Shown here: one piece after another, positions 1-7,142 of the stretch
Position numbering within the stretch: the first letter of the stretch is position 1
How the letters are laid out: each line of letters starts with the position of its first letter
Origin: DATAQC01 sp046263055
GTDB taxonomy: Bacteria > Actinomycetota > Acidimicrobiia > Acidimicrobiales > AC-14
Assembly (NCBI GenBank): GCA_046263055.1
Contig: JBHELO010000093.1
Span: forward strand, 1 to 49,262
Length of the DNA: 49,262 nucleotides
Reading direction: 5' to 3'
Translations under genes and position numbers: made by a program
Notes under the pieces: model-generated
Seen by the model: only the letters and a program-made list of their open reading frames with translations
Told to the model about the DNA's origin: nothing
Databases searched by the model: none

Positions 1-303
1 GGCAAGGGTTTCGCGGGCCCGATGAAGCGCCACAACTTCAAGGGCCTGGGGGCGTCCCACGGTGCCCACAAGGTGCACCGGGCGCCGGGCGCGGTGGGCG
101 CCTGCGCCACCCCGTCCAAGGTGTTCAAGGGCACCCGGATGGCCGGGCGCATGGGCGCGCAACAGGTGACCACCCTCAACCTGGAGGTCGTGCAGGCCGA
201 CGCCGAGCGCGACCTGGTGTTGCTGAAGGGCGCGGTGCCCGGGCCACGGGGCGGCCTGGTGCTCATCCGCAACGCGGTGAAGAACGGCACGGGGGCGGTC
301 TGA
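1..303 (+). CDS. rplC: 50S ribosomal protein L3, C-terminal part
   Basis: This is the last 100 codons of L3, open at the left edge of the window. L3 binds 23S rRNA early in large-subunit assembly, and its long loop reaches towards the peptidyl-transferase centre. The sequence shows the typical glycine- and basic-rich loop (MKRHNFKGLGASHGAHKVHR) followed by the GTRMAGRMG stretch and the conserved C-terminal strand region. Codon use matches its neighbours. The stop is only 2 nt from the rplD start, as expected for the S10 operon order rplC-rplD-rplW-rplB. The identification is very secure; only the N-terminus is missing, beyond the window edge. Confidence 0.95.
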   Translation, partial: GKGFAGPMKRHNFKGLGASHGAHKVHRAPGAVGACATPSKVFKGTRMAGRMGAQQVTTLNLEVVQADAERDLVLLKGAVPGPRGGLVLIRNAVKNGTGAV

Positions 304-305
304 CC

Positions 306-1109
306 ATGGCGAGTGTGGACGTGCGCACGGCCGCCGGCGACGAGGTGGGATCGGTCACCCTGGACCCGGCCGTCTTCGGGGTCACGCCCAACGTGGCGGT
401 GATGCACCAGGTGGTCACCGCCCAACTGGCGGCCGCCCGCTCGGGGACCCAGAGCACGCTCACCCGGGCCGAGGTGTCGGGTGGCGGGCGCAAGCCCTGG
501 CGCCAGAAGGGATCCGGTCGGGCCCGCCAGGGGTCCACCCGGGCGCCGCACTGGACCGGTGGCGGCGTGGCCCTCGGTCCCAAGCCCCGCTCCTACCGCC
601 AGCGCACCCCCAAGAAGATGGTGCAACTGGCCCTGCGCTCGGCCCTCTCCGACCGGGCCGCCGAGGGCCGGGTGGCGGTGGTCGAGGCGTGGGCGTTCGA
701 CTCGCCCCGCACCCGCCAGGCCCGGGCCGCCCTGGGGGCCCTCGGCCTGGCCGGCAAGGTGCTGGTGGTCCTCGGGCCCGACGAGGACACCGCAGCCCGG
801 TCGTTCCGCAACCTGCCCGACGTCCACGTGCTGGCGTCGTCCGAGCTCAACCCCTACGACGTGCTGTGCAGCGACTGGGTGGTGTTCACCCGGGCCACCC
901 TGCCGGGCAGCGCCGACACCGCCGCTGACGCAGGCGCCCGGCCGGAGGTCGCGCCAGCTGGCTCCGGTGACGACAGCGCCCATGGGACCGCCACCGCACC
1001 GGGCGGCCTCGCCGAGGCCCCCGCGGCCGGGCCGCCGGAGGGGGAGCCGGGCGTGCCGCTGGCCGAGCGGGACTGGGACGCCCCCCTGCGAGGAGGTGAC
1101 GGGTCGTGA
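306..1109 (+). CDS. rplD: 50S ribosomal protein L4 with C-terminal extension
   Basis: L4 is an early-assembly 23S rRNA-binding protein whose loop lines the peptide exit tunnel. The central loop is clear (GGGRKPWRQKGSGRARQGS, about residues 59-77), followed by the globular part ending near residue 200 at the DWVVFTRATL strand. The protein is 267 aa, while L4 is usually about 200-215 aa. The last 60 or so residues are Ala/Gly/Pro/Glu-rich, look disordered and match nothing I recognise. The stop overlaps the rplW GTG start by 4 nt (GTGA), which suggests coupled translation. The same kind of tail is found on L22, S3 and L29 in this cluster. Confidence 0.95.
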   Translation: MASVDVRTAAGDEVGSVTLDPAVFGVTPNVAVMHQVVTAQLAAARSGTQSTLTRAEVSGGGRKPWRQKGSGRARQGSTRAPHWTGGGVALGPKPRSYRQRTPKKMVQLALRSALSDRAAEGRVAVVEAWAFDSPRTRQARAALGALGLAGKVLVVLGPDEDTAARSFRNLPDVHVLASSELNPYDVLCSDWVVFTRATLPGSADTAADAGARPEVAPAGSGDDSAHGTATAPGGLAEAPAAGPPEGEPGVPLAERDWDAPLRGGDGS

Positions 1110-1396
1110 AGGACCCCCGCAGCATCATCCTGCGCCCGGTCGTGAGCGAGAAGTCCTACGGCCTGCTCGACACGGGCGTGTACACCTTCGTGGTCGACCC
1201 CAGCGCCTCCAAGATCGAGATCCGCCAGGCCGTCGAGGACATCTTCAGTGTCCGGGTGACGAAGGTGAACACCCTGAACCGCAAGGGCAAGCGCAAGCGC
1301 AACCGTCGCCAGTTCACCTTCGGCACGCGTCCCGACACCAAGCGGGCCATCGTCACCCTCGCCCCCGGCGCCCGCATCGACCTGTTCGAGACCTAG
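1106..1396 (+). CDS. rplW: 50S ribosomal protein L23
   Basis: L23 sits at the exit of the peptide tunnel, where trigger factor and SRP dock. The 96-aa product begins with the family pattern (RSIILRPVVSEKSYGLLD), then the segment YTFVVDPSASKIEIRQAVE and the basic loop KGKRKRNRRQFT. Length is normal. It starts with GTG inside the rplD stop (GTGA overlap) and has the good Shine-Dalgarno sequence GGAGGTGA just upstream. Its position between L4 and L2 is the universal order. No oddities. Confidence 0.95.
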   Translation: MKDPRSIILRPVVSEKSYGLLDTGVYTFVVDPSASKIEIRQAVEDIFSVRVTKVNTLNRKGKRKRNRRQFTFGTRPDTKRAIVTLAPGARIDLFET

Positions 1397-1404
1397 GACC
1401 GCTG

Positions 1405-2241
1405 ATGCCCCTCCGCAAGCGAAACCCCACCAGCGCCGGCCGGCGGTTCCAGACCGTCTCCGACTACGCCGACATCACCCGGTCCACGCCCGAGAAGTCC
1501 CTTCTCGCGCCCCTGTCGGGCAGCGGTGGGCGCAACAGCTACGGCCGCAAGACCGCCCGTCACCGGGGCGGCGGCCACAAGCGCCAGTACCGCATCATCG
1601 ACTTCAAGCGCACCAAGGACGGCGTGCCCGCAAAGGTCGCGTCCATCGAGCGCGACCCCAACCGCAACGCCCGCATCGCCCTGCTCCACTACCTCGACGG
1701 TGAGAAGCGCTACATCATCGCGCCGGCCCGGCTGCACGTCGGCGACCTGCTCTCCAGTGGGCCCAAGGCCGAGATCCGCCCCGGCAACGCCCTCCCGCTC
1801 CGCTACATCCCCGTCGGCACGACCGTGCACAACGTGGAGCTGAAGCCCGGTGCGGGAGCCAAGATGGGCCGGGGCGCGGGCGCCAGCATCCAGCTGGTGG
1901 CCAAGGAGGGCGACTTCGCCACCCTGCGCCTCCCCAGCACCGAGATGCGCCGGGTGCCCATCGACTGCCGGGCCACCGTGGGCGAGGTGGGCAACCCCGA
2001 GGCCGAGCTCGTCTCCATCGGGAAGGCGGGCCGCAACCGGTGGCGGGGCGTGCGCCCCCAGACCCGCGGCGTGGCCATGAACCCGGTGGACCACCCGCTG
2101 GGCGGCGGCGAGGGCAAGTCCTCGGGGGGCCGTCACCCCGTCTCGCCGTGGGGCAAGACCGAGGGCCGTACCCGCGACACCACCAAGCCGTCCCAGAAGC
2201 TCATCGTGCGCCGCCGCCGTACACGCGGCTCCCGGAGGTAA
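1405..2241 (+). CDS. rplB: 50S ribosomal protein L2
   Basis: L2 is a universally conserved 23S rRNA-binding protein required for subunit association and peptidyl-transferase activity. The 278-aa product starts MPLRKRNPTSAGRRF and carries the hallmarks of the family: GGGHKRQYRIIDF, the RYIIAP strand, and the C-terminal RGVAMNPVDHPLGGGEG segment containing the histidine near the peptidyl-transferase centre, then the basic tail. The ATG at 1405 is chosen because the protein from there matches the normal family length. The same frame stays open far upstream, but that part only shadows rplD and rplW. It lies 8 nt after rplW. Confidence 0.96.
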   Translation: MPLRKRNPTSAGRRFQTVSDYADITRSTPEKSLLAPLSGSGGRNSYGRKTARHRGGGHKRQYRIIDFKRTKDGVPAKVASIERDPNRNARIALLHYLDGEKRYIIAPARLHVGDLLSSGPKAEIRPGNALPLRYIPVGTTVHNVELKPGAGAKMGRGAGASIQLVAKEGDFATLRLPSTEMRRVPIDCRATVGEVGNPEAELVSIGKAGRNRWRGVRPQTRGVAMNPVDHPLGGGEGKSSGGRHPVSPWGKTEGRTRDTTKPSQKLIVRRRRTRGSRR

Positions 2242-2249
2242 GGACCCCC

Positions 2250-2528
2250 ATGGCACGCAGCCTCAAGAAGGGCCCCTTCGTCGACGACCACCTGCTCAAG
2301 AAGGTGGACGCCCTCAACGACCGGGGCGAGAAGCGGGTCATCAAGACGTGGTCGAGGCGGTCCACGATCATCCCCGACATGGTCGGGCACACCATCGCCG
2401 TGCACGACGGGCGCAAGCACGTGCCCGTGTACATCACCGAGTCCATGGTGGGCCACAAGCTGGGCGAGTTCGCCCTCACCCGCACGTTCCGGTACCACGC
2501 CGGCCAGGAGCGGGCGGGGAGGCGCTAG
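2250..2528 (+). CDS. rpsS: 30S ribosomal protein S19
   Basis: S19 binds 16S rRNA in the head of the small subunit together with S13. The 92-aa product has the standard start MARSLKKGPFVDDHLLKK and the conserved segments KTWSRRSTIIPDMVGHTIAVH, split here by an invariant Pro-Asp, and GHKLGEFALTRTF. Length is normal. The start ATG at 2250 lies 8 nt after rplB with the GGAGGTAAGG ribosome-binding site overlapping the rplB stop. Open reading upstream in this frame is a shadow of rplB and not part of the gene. Confidence 0.96.
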   Translation: MARSLKKGPFVDDHLLKKVDALNDRGEKRVIKTWSRRSTIIPDMVGHTIAVHDGRKHVPVYITESMVGHKLGEFALTRTFRYHAGQERAGRR

Positions 2529-2530
2529 CC

Positions 2531-3388
2531 ATGCCCGGTCCCAAGCTCAACGAGCGCCCCGTCCTGCGGACCCGCCAGGCGGGCCGGGCCCGGCCCGTGC
2601 CCCCGGCGGCGGCCGCCGCCACCAGCGCCAAGGCGGTGGCGCGCTACGTCCGCGTCTCGCCCTACAAGGTGCGCGAGGTCCTCGACCTGGTCCGGGGCCA
2701 CAACGTGGAGCGGGCCCAGGAGATCCTCCGCTTCTGCGAGCGCGACGCCGCCACCCTGGTGGGCAAGGTCCTGGCGTCAGCGGTGGCCAATGCCGAACAC
2801 AACGAGCAGGTCCCGGCCGACGAGCTGTTCCTCTCCGCCTGCTTCGCCGACGAGGGCCCCACGCTCAAGCGCTGGCGCCCCCGGGCCCGGGGCCGGGCCA
2901 CCCGCATCCGCAAGCGCACCTGTCACGTCACGGTGATCGTTACCCGCCTGCCTGACGCCGAGCTGGCCCGCCGGCGGGCCTCCCGCCCGGCGGCGGTGGC
3001 CGAGCGCCGGCGCCGGCGCACGGGCGGCACCGAGGAGCGGGGCCGGGCCGGACGGCGGGACCGGGCCGCCGCAGATGCCGGCGCGCCGGCCGCCACCACG
3101 CCCGACGCCGGCGCCACCGGCGCCACCACGCCGACCGAGCCGGAGCCGGAGCCCGCCGGGCCCGAGCCGGAGGCCATGGCCGCCGGCGACGCCGCGGAGC
3201 AGGCGGCCGAGATCGAGGAGCAGACGGCCGGGGCGGCCGGCGGCGAGGGCGTGCCCCAGCCGGCCCCCGAGGACGCGGCACCCACCGGCGACGCAGCCCC
3301 CACCGGCGACGCGGCACCCATCAACGACGAGGCGTCCTCCGCGACGCCGGAGGACCCGGCGTCGCCGACGCCAGAGGGTGAGGCATAG
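2531..3388 (+). CDS. rplV: 50S ribosomal protein L22 with very long acidic C-terminal tail
   Basis: L22 binds all 23S rRNA domains and its beta-hairpin lines the exit tunnel. The core is recognisable at about residues 35-145: YVRVSPYKVREVLDLVRG, LVGKVLASAVANAEHN, and the hairpin GPTLKRWRPRARGRATRIRK ending in CHVTVIV. The protein is 285 aa, whereas L22 is usually 110-150. About 30 residues precede the core and about 140 follow it. The tail is first Arg-rich, then Ala/Pro/Glu/Asp-rich. Near its end it has three 18-bp repeats (3275-3292, 3293-3310, 3311-3328) encoding AAPTGD-like units. It starts 2 nt after rpsS. The tail is probably disordered; its function is unknown. Confidence 0.93.
   Translation: MPGPKLNERPVLRTRQAGRARPVPPAAAAATSAKAVARYVRVSPYKVREVLDLVRGHNVERAQEILRFCERDAATLVGKVLASAVANAEHNEQVPADELFLSACFADEGPTLKRWRPRARGRATRIRKRTCHVTVIVTRLPDAELARRRASRPAAVAERRRRRTGGTEERGRAGRRDRAAADAGAPAATTPDAGATGATTPTEPEPEPAGPEPEAMAAGDAAEQAAEIEEQTAGAAGGEGVPQPAPEDAAPTGDAAPTGDAAPINDEASSATPEDPASPTPEGEA
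3275..3328 (+). repeat. Three 18-bp in-frame tandem repeats in the rplV tail
   Basis: Three consecutive 18-nt units encode AAPTGD, AAPTGD and AAPIND. Units 1 and 2 differ at two bases; unit 3 has drifted further. They sit in the low-complexity tail of L22 and keep frame, so the tail seems to have grown by slippage. Confidence 0.8.
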
Positions 3389-3390
3389 GC

Positions 3391-4311
3391 ATGGGCCAGA
3401 AGGTCAACCCGTACGGGTTCCGCCTGGGGGTCACCACCGACTGGAAGTCCCGGTGGTTCTCCGCCCACGACTACACCGACTACCTGGTCGAGGACTGGAA
3501 GATCCGCGACTACCTGATGAAGCAGCTTCCCCACGCCGCCATCAGCCGCATCGAGGTGGAGCGCACGCGTGACCGCCTCCGGGTGGACGTGCACACCGCC
3601 CGGCCGGGCATCGTCATCGGCCGCCGGGGCGCCGAGGCCGACCGCCTCCGCGCCGACCTGGCCAAGATGACCAACAACGCCAAGATCCAGCTCAACATCC
3701 AGGAGATCAAACAGCCCGAGCTCGACGCCGCCCTCATCGCCCAGGGCGTGGCCGACCAGCTGGCCGGCCGGGTCAGCTTCCGCCGGGCCATGAAGCGGGC
3801 CGTGCAGACGGCCCAAAAGGCGGGCGCCCTCGGCATTCGGGTGCAGTGCTCGGGTCGCCTGGGCGGCTCGGAGATGGCCCGTAGCGAGTGGTACCGGGAG
3901 GGCCGGGTGCCGCTTCACACCCTGCGGTCGGACATCGACTACGGCTTCCGCGAGGCCCGCACCACCTTTGGGCGCATCGGTGTGAAGACATGGATCTACA
4001 AGGGCGACATCCTCCCCTACAAGACCTCCAGCGAGGACAAGATCTCCCGCGAGGCGGCCATGGCGGTGGGCGAGACCTCGGGCAGCCCGCGGCCCCGCCG
4101 CATCATCTCCGCCGGTGGTGGCCGCCGCCTGCCCACCGCCGAGGAGGGCGGCGGTCCCGCTCCCGCGCCCGAGGACGGGGCCGAGGCGGCGCCCATGATC
4201 AAAGAGGCCGATCCCGATCTCGAGCGCCTGCTGGCCGAGGAGGAGGACATCACCCGTCGCCTGCGCGAGCAGCACGAGGCGCCGCACTTCCGCGGCGGCG
4301 ACGAGGGCTGA
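3391..4311 (+). CDS. rpsC: 30S ribosomal protein S3 with C-terminal extension
   Basis: S3 forms part of the mRNA entry channel. The N-terminal KH domain is seen around residues 40-110 with the motif GIVIGRRGAEADRLR, and the C-terminal S3 domain covers about 110-215 (GRVSFRRAMKRAVQ, GIRVQCSGRLGGSEMARSEW, RSDIDYGFREARTTFGRIGVK). The protein is 306 aa. The usual length is 210-280, and the final 85 or so residues are an acidic, Ala/Gly/Glu-rich tail ending in HEAPHFRGGDEG. It starts 2 nt after rplV. Actinobacterial S3 proteins often have tails, so this is less unusual than the one on L22. Confidence 0.95.
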   Translation: MGQKVNPYGFRLGVTTDWKSRWFSAHDYTDYLVEDWKIRDYLMKQLPHAAISRIEVERTRDRLRVDVHTARPGIVIGRRGAEADRLRADLAKMTNNAKIQLNIQEIKQPELDAALIAQGVADQLAGRVSFRRAMKRAVQTAQKAGALGIRVQCSGRLGGSEMARSEWYREGRVPLHTLRSDIDYGFREARTTFGRIGVKTWIYKGDILPYKTSSEDKISREAAMAVGETSGSPRPRRIISAGGGRRLPTAEEGGGPAPAPEDGAEAAPMIKEADPDLERLLAEEEDITRRLREQHEAPHFRGGDEG

Positions 4312-4318
4312 GGTCGCC

Positions 4319-4741
4319 ATGTTGATGCCGAAGCGGGTCAAGCACCGCAAGCAGCACCGGGGCCGGCGCACCGGCATGGCCACGGGGGCCACCGCTGTCG
4401 CCTACGGGGACTTCGGCATCCAGGCCCTGGAGCCGGGGTGGATCACCGCCCGCCAGATCGAGGCCGCCCGTATTGCCATGACACGCCACATCAAGCGCGG
4501 CGGCAAGGTGTGGATCAACATCTTTCCCGACAAGCCGGTGACGGCCAAGCCGGCCGAGACCCGCATGGGATCGGGCAAGGGCAACCCCGAGCACTGGGTG
4601 GCCGTCGTCAAACCCGGGCGCATCATGTTCGAGCTGGCGGGCGTGAGCGAGGAGCTGGCCCGCGAGGCCATGGAGCGGGCCATCCAGAAGCTGCCCATCA
4701 AGGCCAAGGTCGTCGTCCGCACCGAGGAGGTTCTCACGTGA
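4319..4741 (+). CDS. rplP: 50S ribosomal protein L16
   Basis: L16 helps organise the tRNA A site of the large subunit. The 140-aa protein begins MLMPKRVKHRKQHRGRRTG and contains the conserved segments AYGDFGIQALEPGWIT, GGKVWINIFPDKPVTAKP and ETRMGSGKGNPEHWVAVVKPG. Length is normal. The second ATG (4325) would give MPKRVKHRK, the more common N-terminus, so either ATG could be used. The stop overlaps the rpmC GTG by 4 nt (GTGA). Confidence 0.96.
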   Translation: MLMPKRVKHRKQHRGRRTGMATGATAVAYGDFGIQALEPGWITARQIEAARIAMTRHIKRGGKVWINIFPDKPVTAKPAETRMGSGKGNPEHWVAVVKPGRIMFELAGVSEELAREAMERAIQKLPIKAKVVVRTEEVLT

Positions 4742-5157
4742 CCACCGCCGCCGAGCTGCGCGAGCTGCACGACGAGGAGCTCGAGAACCGCATGGTCGAG
4801 GCCAGCCAGGAGCTGTTCAACCTGCGCTTCCAGCACGTCACCGGCCAGCTCGACAACTACGCCCGCCTGGGCGAGGTGCGGCGCGAAGTGGCGCGGGTCA
4901 AGACCCTCCTTCGCCAGCGGGAGATCGCCGCCGCCGAGGCGGCCGACGGCGCGACTGGGGCGGCCGACGACGACGCCGTCAACGAGGCCCAGGAGGAGGA
5001 GCGTCGGTCCCGCCGCCGGGCCCGGGTGGCGGCCAGCCGCCGGGGCGTGGTGGCCGGCGTGGGCGCCGAGGCCGGCCGCCAGGGCACATCCCACGCGGTT
5101 GGCGGGTCCCACGATGACGAGAGTCCAACGATGGCTGAGGAGTCCAACGATGGCTGA
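4738..5157 (+). CDS. rpmC: 50S ribosomal protein L29 with long C-terminal tail
   Basis: L29 lies at the tunnel exit next to L23. The two-helix core is residues 1-65: AAELRELHDEELENRMVEA, then ELFNLRFQHVTGQLDN and the helix containing RREVARVKTLLRQRE. The protein is 139 aa, about twice the usual 60-80, because of an Ala/Glu/Arg-rich tail. The last part of the tail comes from a 19-bp tandem duplication (5121-5157) that copied the start region of rpsQ and put it in the rpmC frame, so the tail ends MAEESNDG. The GTG start overlaps rplP (GTGA) and the stop overlaps rpsQ by 8 nt. Confidence 0.92.
   Translation: MTTAAELRELHDEELENRMVEASQELFNLRFQHVTGQLDNYARLGEVRREVARVKTLLRQREIAAAEAADGATGAADDDAVNEAQEEERRSRRRARVAASRRGVVAGVGAEAGRQGTSHAVGGSHDDESPTMAEESNDG
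5121..5157 (+). repeat. 19-bp tandem duplication at the rpmC/rpsQ junction
   Basis: The 18-nt string GAGTCCAACGATGGCTGA occurs at 5121-5138 and again at 5140-5157, a 19-bp period. The second copy holds the rpsQ start ATG and the rpmC stop. The first copy holds an ATG in the rpmC frame that cannot start rpsQ. Confidence 0.9.
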
Positions 5158-5497
5158 CCAGACCGAGCCGCTCGGCGCCGAGCCGGTGGCGGCCCCGCCC
5201 GTGGCCGACGCCCCGGCGCCGGCCGCCGTCGAGGCCGCCGACGGGCGCCTCAACCGGCGCAAGGTGCGCGAGGGCCTGGTGGTCTCGGTGGCCATGGAGA
5301 AGACGGCGGTGGTGGCCGTCGTCGAACGAGTCCGCCACCCCCGCTACGCCAAGACCGTGCAGCGCACCAAGAAGGTGCACGCCCACGACGAGGCCAACGA
5401 CGTGCGGGTGGGTGACCGGGTGCGCCTGGCCGAGACCCGACCGCTGTCCAAGACCAAGCGCTGGCGCGTCGTCGAGGTCCTGGAGCGGGCCCGATGA
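5150..5497 (+). CDS. rpsQ: 30S ribosomal protein S17
   Basis: S17 is a primary 16S rRNA-binding protein with an OB fold. The core runs from about residue 38: REGLVVSVAMEKTAVVAVVE, the VRHPRYAKTVQRTKKVHAHDE loop split by the invariant tyrosine, and VGDRVRLAETRPLSKTKRWR. The N-terminal 35 residues are an acidic Ala/Pro-rich extension, so the protein is 115 aa rather than about 85. The ATG at 5150 is preferred over the in-frame ATG at 5099 because 5099 lies deep inside rpmC. Overlap with rpmC is 8 nt. Confidence 0.93.
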   Translation: MADQTEPLGAEPVAAPPVADAPAPAAVEAADGRLNRRKVREGLVVSVAMEKTAVVAVVERVRHPRYAKTVQRTKKVHAHDEANDVRVGDRVRLAETRPLSKTKRWRVVEVLERAR

Positions 5498-5644
5498 GCC
5501 TCGTCGGGTCCTGTCCCGTGGCCGTCCCCTCCCACCGCCCGGCGGCGGCGGGCCCCTCCCCACGGGCCACCCGCCTCGGGAGCGGGGAAGCGGACGCCCT
5601 GCGGGCGACTGTCCCTCCGATGAGCCTCGTCGGGTCCTGTCCCG
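5491..5644. repeat. Spacer in the spc operon bounded by 28-bp direct repeats
   Basis: A perfect 28-bp direct repeat occurs at 5491-5518 and 5617-5644 with core CTCGTCGGGTCCTGTCCCG. The first copy begins inside the last codons of rpsQ and contains its stop codon. The second ends 13 nt before rplN. Each copy holds a near-palindrome (GATGAG C CTCGTC) and the small inverted repeat CGGG-N6-CCCG. The 98 bp between the copies can also fold (CCCGTGG at 5515-5521 against CCACGGG at 5560-5566). No reading frame is evident in it. A related copy with two or three mismatches follows the purH stop at 46709. Confidence 0.75.
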
Positions 5645-5657
5645 CGGGGGTCGGCGG

Positions 5658-6026
5658 ATGATCCAGCAGGAGTCCCGGCTGCGGGTGGCCGACAACTCGG
5701 GCGCCAAGGAGGTGCTCTGCATCAAGGTGCTGGGCGGCTCCAAGCGCCGCTACGCGGCCATCGGGGACATCTTCGTGGCCACCGTCAAGGACGCCATCCC
5801 CGGGGCCGCAGTCAAGCGGGGCGACGTCGTGAAGTGCGTGGTGGTGCGCACCAAGAAGGAGCGGCGCCGGGTGGACGGCTCCTACATCCGCTTCGACGAG
5901 AACGCCGCCGTCCTGATCAACGACCAGCTCCAGCCGCGCGGCACCCGCATCTTCGGGCCCGTCGGCCGGGAGCTGCGGGACAAGAAGTTCATGCGCATCG
6001 TCTCGCTGGCGCCGGAGGTCCTGTAG
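5658..6026 (+). CDS. rplN: 50S ribosomal protein L14
   Basis: L14 contacts 16S rRNA in an intersubunit bridge and is the docking site for the silencing factor RsfS. The 122-aa product, exactly the usual length, starts MIQQESRLRVADNSGAKE and contains the signature VKRGDVVKCVVVRTKKE followed by GSYIRFDENAAVLIN and GTRIFGPVGRELR. The start at 5658 gives the normal N-terminus; no strong Shine-Dalgarno sequence precedes it, only GGGGGTCGGCGG. It follows the unusual 160-bp repeat-containing spacer after rpsQ and abuts rplX directly. Confidence 0.96.
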   Translation: MIQQESRLRVADNSGAKEVLCIKVLGGSKRRYAAIGDIFVATVKDAIPGAAVKRGDVVKCVVVRTKKERRRVDGSYIRFDENAAVLINDQLQPRGTRIFGPVGRELRDKKFMRIVSLAPEVL

Positions 6027-6332
6027 ATGAAGCTCAAGAAGGGTGACCACGTCCGGGTCCTCTCCGGCAAGGACCGGGGAGAAGAGGGCGAGATCATGCG
6101 CGCCATCCCCGAACGCCGCATGGTCATCGTGGACGGCGTCAACACCGCCAAGAGGAGCCAGCGGGCGGTGCGGGCCACCATGCAGGCCGGCATCATCGAC
6201 AAGGACATGCCCATCCCGGTGGCCAAGGTCGCCCTGGTGTGCCCCCACTGCGCCAAGGCCACCCGCGTGGGCTACCGCCTCGACGGCGATGCCAAGGTGC
6301 GCATCTGCCGCAAGTGCGGTGGTGACGTGTGA
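6027..6332 (+). CDS. rplX: 50S ribosomal protein L24
   Basis: L24 starts large-subunit assembly and lies near the tunnel exit. The 101-aa protein has the KOW motif at the N-terminus (KGDHVRVLSGKDRGEEGEIM), the segment VIVDGVNTAKRSQRA, and a C-terminal CPHC...CRKC pattern that could bind zinc, as in many bacterial L24 proteins. The ATG follows the rplN stop with no spacer, and the stop overlaps rplE (GTGA). Length and layout are ordinary. Confidence 0.95.
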   Translation: MKLKKGDHVRVLSGKDRGEEGEIMRAIPERRMVIVDGVNTAKRSQRAVRATMQAGIIDKDMPIPVAKVALVCPHCAKATRVGYRLDGDAKVRICRKCGGDV

Positions 6333-6928
6333 GCGCCACCGACACCAGCACCACCGGTACCGGCCCGGCGGCGCACGAGCTGCCCCGGCTGAAGCGCCGG
6401 TACAACGACGAGATCCGCGCCGCCCTCCAGGCCACGCTGGGGCTGGCCAACGTCATGGAGGTCCCGCGCCTGGAGAAGATCTCCGTCAACATGGGGGTCG
6501 GGCGGGCCACCCAGCAGGCCTCCCTGCTCGACGGGGCGGTCAACGACCTCACCCGCATTTGCGGCCAGAAGCCCCTCGTGACCCGCGCCCGCCGCTCCAT
6601 CGCCGCCTTCAAGCTGCGCGAGGGCAACGCCATCGGCGCCAAGGTGACCCTCCGGGGCGACCGCATGTGGGAGTTCCTTGACCGCCTGATCAGCATCGCC
6701 ATCCCCCGCATCCGTGACTTCCGGGGGTTGCCGCCCAAGGCCTTCGACGGCCGGGGCAACTACACGTTCGGCGTCGACGAGCAGCTGATCTTCCCGGAGA
6801 TCGACTACGACAAGGTCGACGCCGTCCGGGGCATGAACATCACCATCGTGACGACCGCCCGCGACGACGCGGGGGGCCGGGCGTTGCTAGACGCCTTCGG
6901 CTTCCCGTTCCGGCGCGAGGCGCAGTGA
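6329..6928 (+). CDS. rplE: 50S ribosomal protein L5
   Basis: L5 binds 5S rRNA with L18 and contacts P-site tRNA. The 199-aa product has an 18-residue variable Ser/Thr-rich N-terminus, then RLKRRYNDEIRAAL, VPRLEKISVNMGVGRA, the loop QKPLVTRARRSIAAFKLREG, IPRIRDFRGLPPKAFDGRGN and YTFGVDEQLIFPEIDYD. Length is slightly above the usual 180-190. It starts with GTG overlapping the rplX stop and is followed by the zinc-type S14 gene. Confidence 0.96.
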   Translation: MSATDTSTTGTGPAAHELPRLKRRYNDEIRAALQATLGLANVMEVPRLEKISVNMGVGRATQQASLLDGAVNDLTRICGQKPLVTRARRSIAAFKLREGNAIGAKVTLRGDRMWEFLDRLISIAIPRIRDFRGLPPKAFDGRGNYTFGVDEQLIFPEIDYDKVDAVRGMNITIVTTARDDAGGRALLDAFGFPFRREAQ

Positions 6929-6949
6929 CGGAACACCGAGGAGAGCCTG

Positions 6950-7135
6950 TTGGCAAAGAAGGCACTGGTCCAGAAGCAGCAGCGCAAGCCCAAGTTCCGC
7001 GTGCGGGCCTACACCCGCTGCCGGCGCTGCGGTCGGCCGCGCGCCGTCCTGCGCGACTTCGGCCTGTGCCGGATCTGCCTGCGCGAGATGGTCCACGCCG
7101 GCGAGGTGCCGGGCGTGACCAAGGCGAGTTGGTGA
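6950..7135 (+). CDS. rpsZ: 30S ribosomal protein S14, zinc-binding type
   Basis: S14 is assembled late in the small-subunit head. This 61-aa protein is the short zinc-binding form: four cysteines in the pattern C-x2-C-x12-C-x2-C (C24, C27, C40, C43), within RAYTRCRRCGRPRAV and FGLCRICLREM. It starts with TTG at 6950, which gives the standard N-terminus (MAKKALVQK) and has the ribosome-binding site GAGGAGAG upstream. Some actinobacteria also keep a longer zinc-free paralogue elsewhere, which cannot be judged from this window. Confidence 0.96.
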   Translation: MAKKALVQKQQRKPKFRVRAYTRCRRCGRPRAVLRDFGLCRICLREMVHAGEVPGVTKASW

Positions 7136-7142
7136 CGCCGGC

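Noticed and set aside
481..2241. A 586-codon frame that could be read as an L2 fusion protein.
   Set aside because: Only the part from ATG 1405 is L2. The rest overlaps rplD and rplW in another frame.
5099..5149. An earlier ATG for rpsQ at 5099.
   Set aside because: It lies well inside rpmC and has no ribosome-binding site. The 5150 start at the rpmC stop is the usual coupled arrangement.
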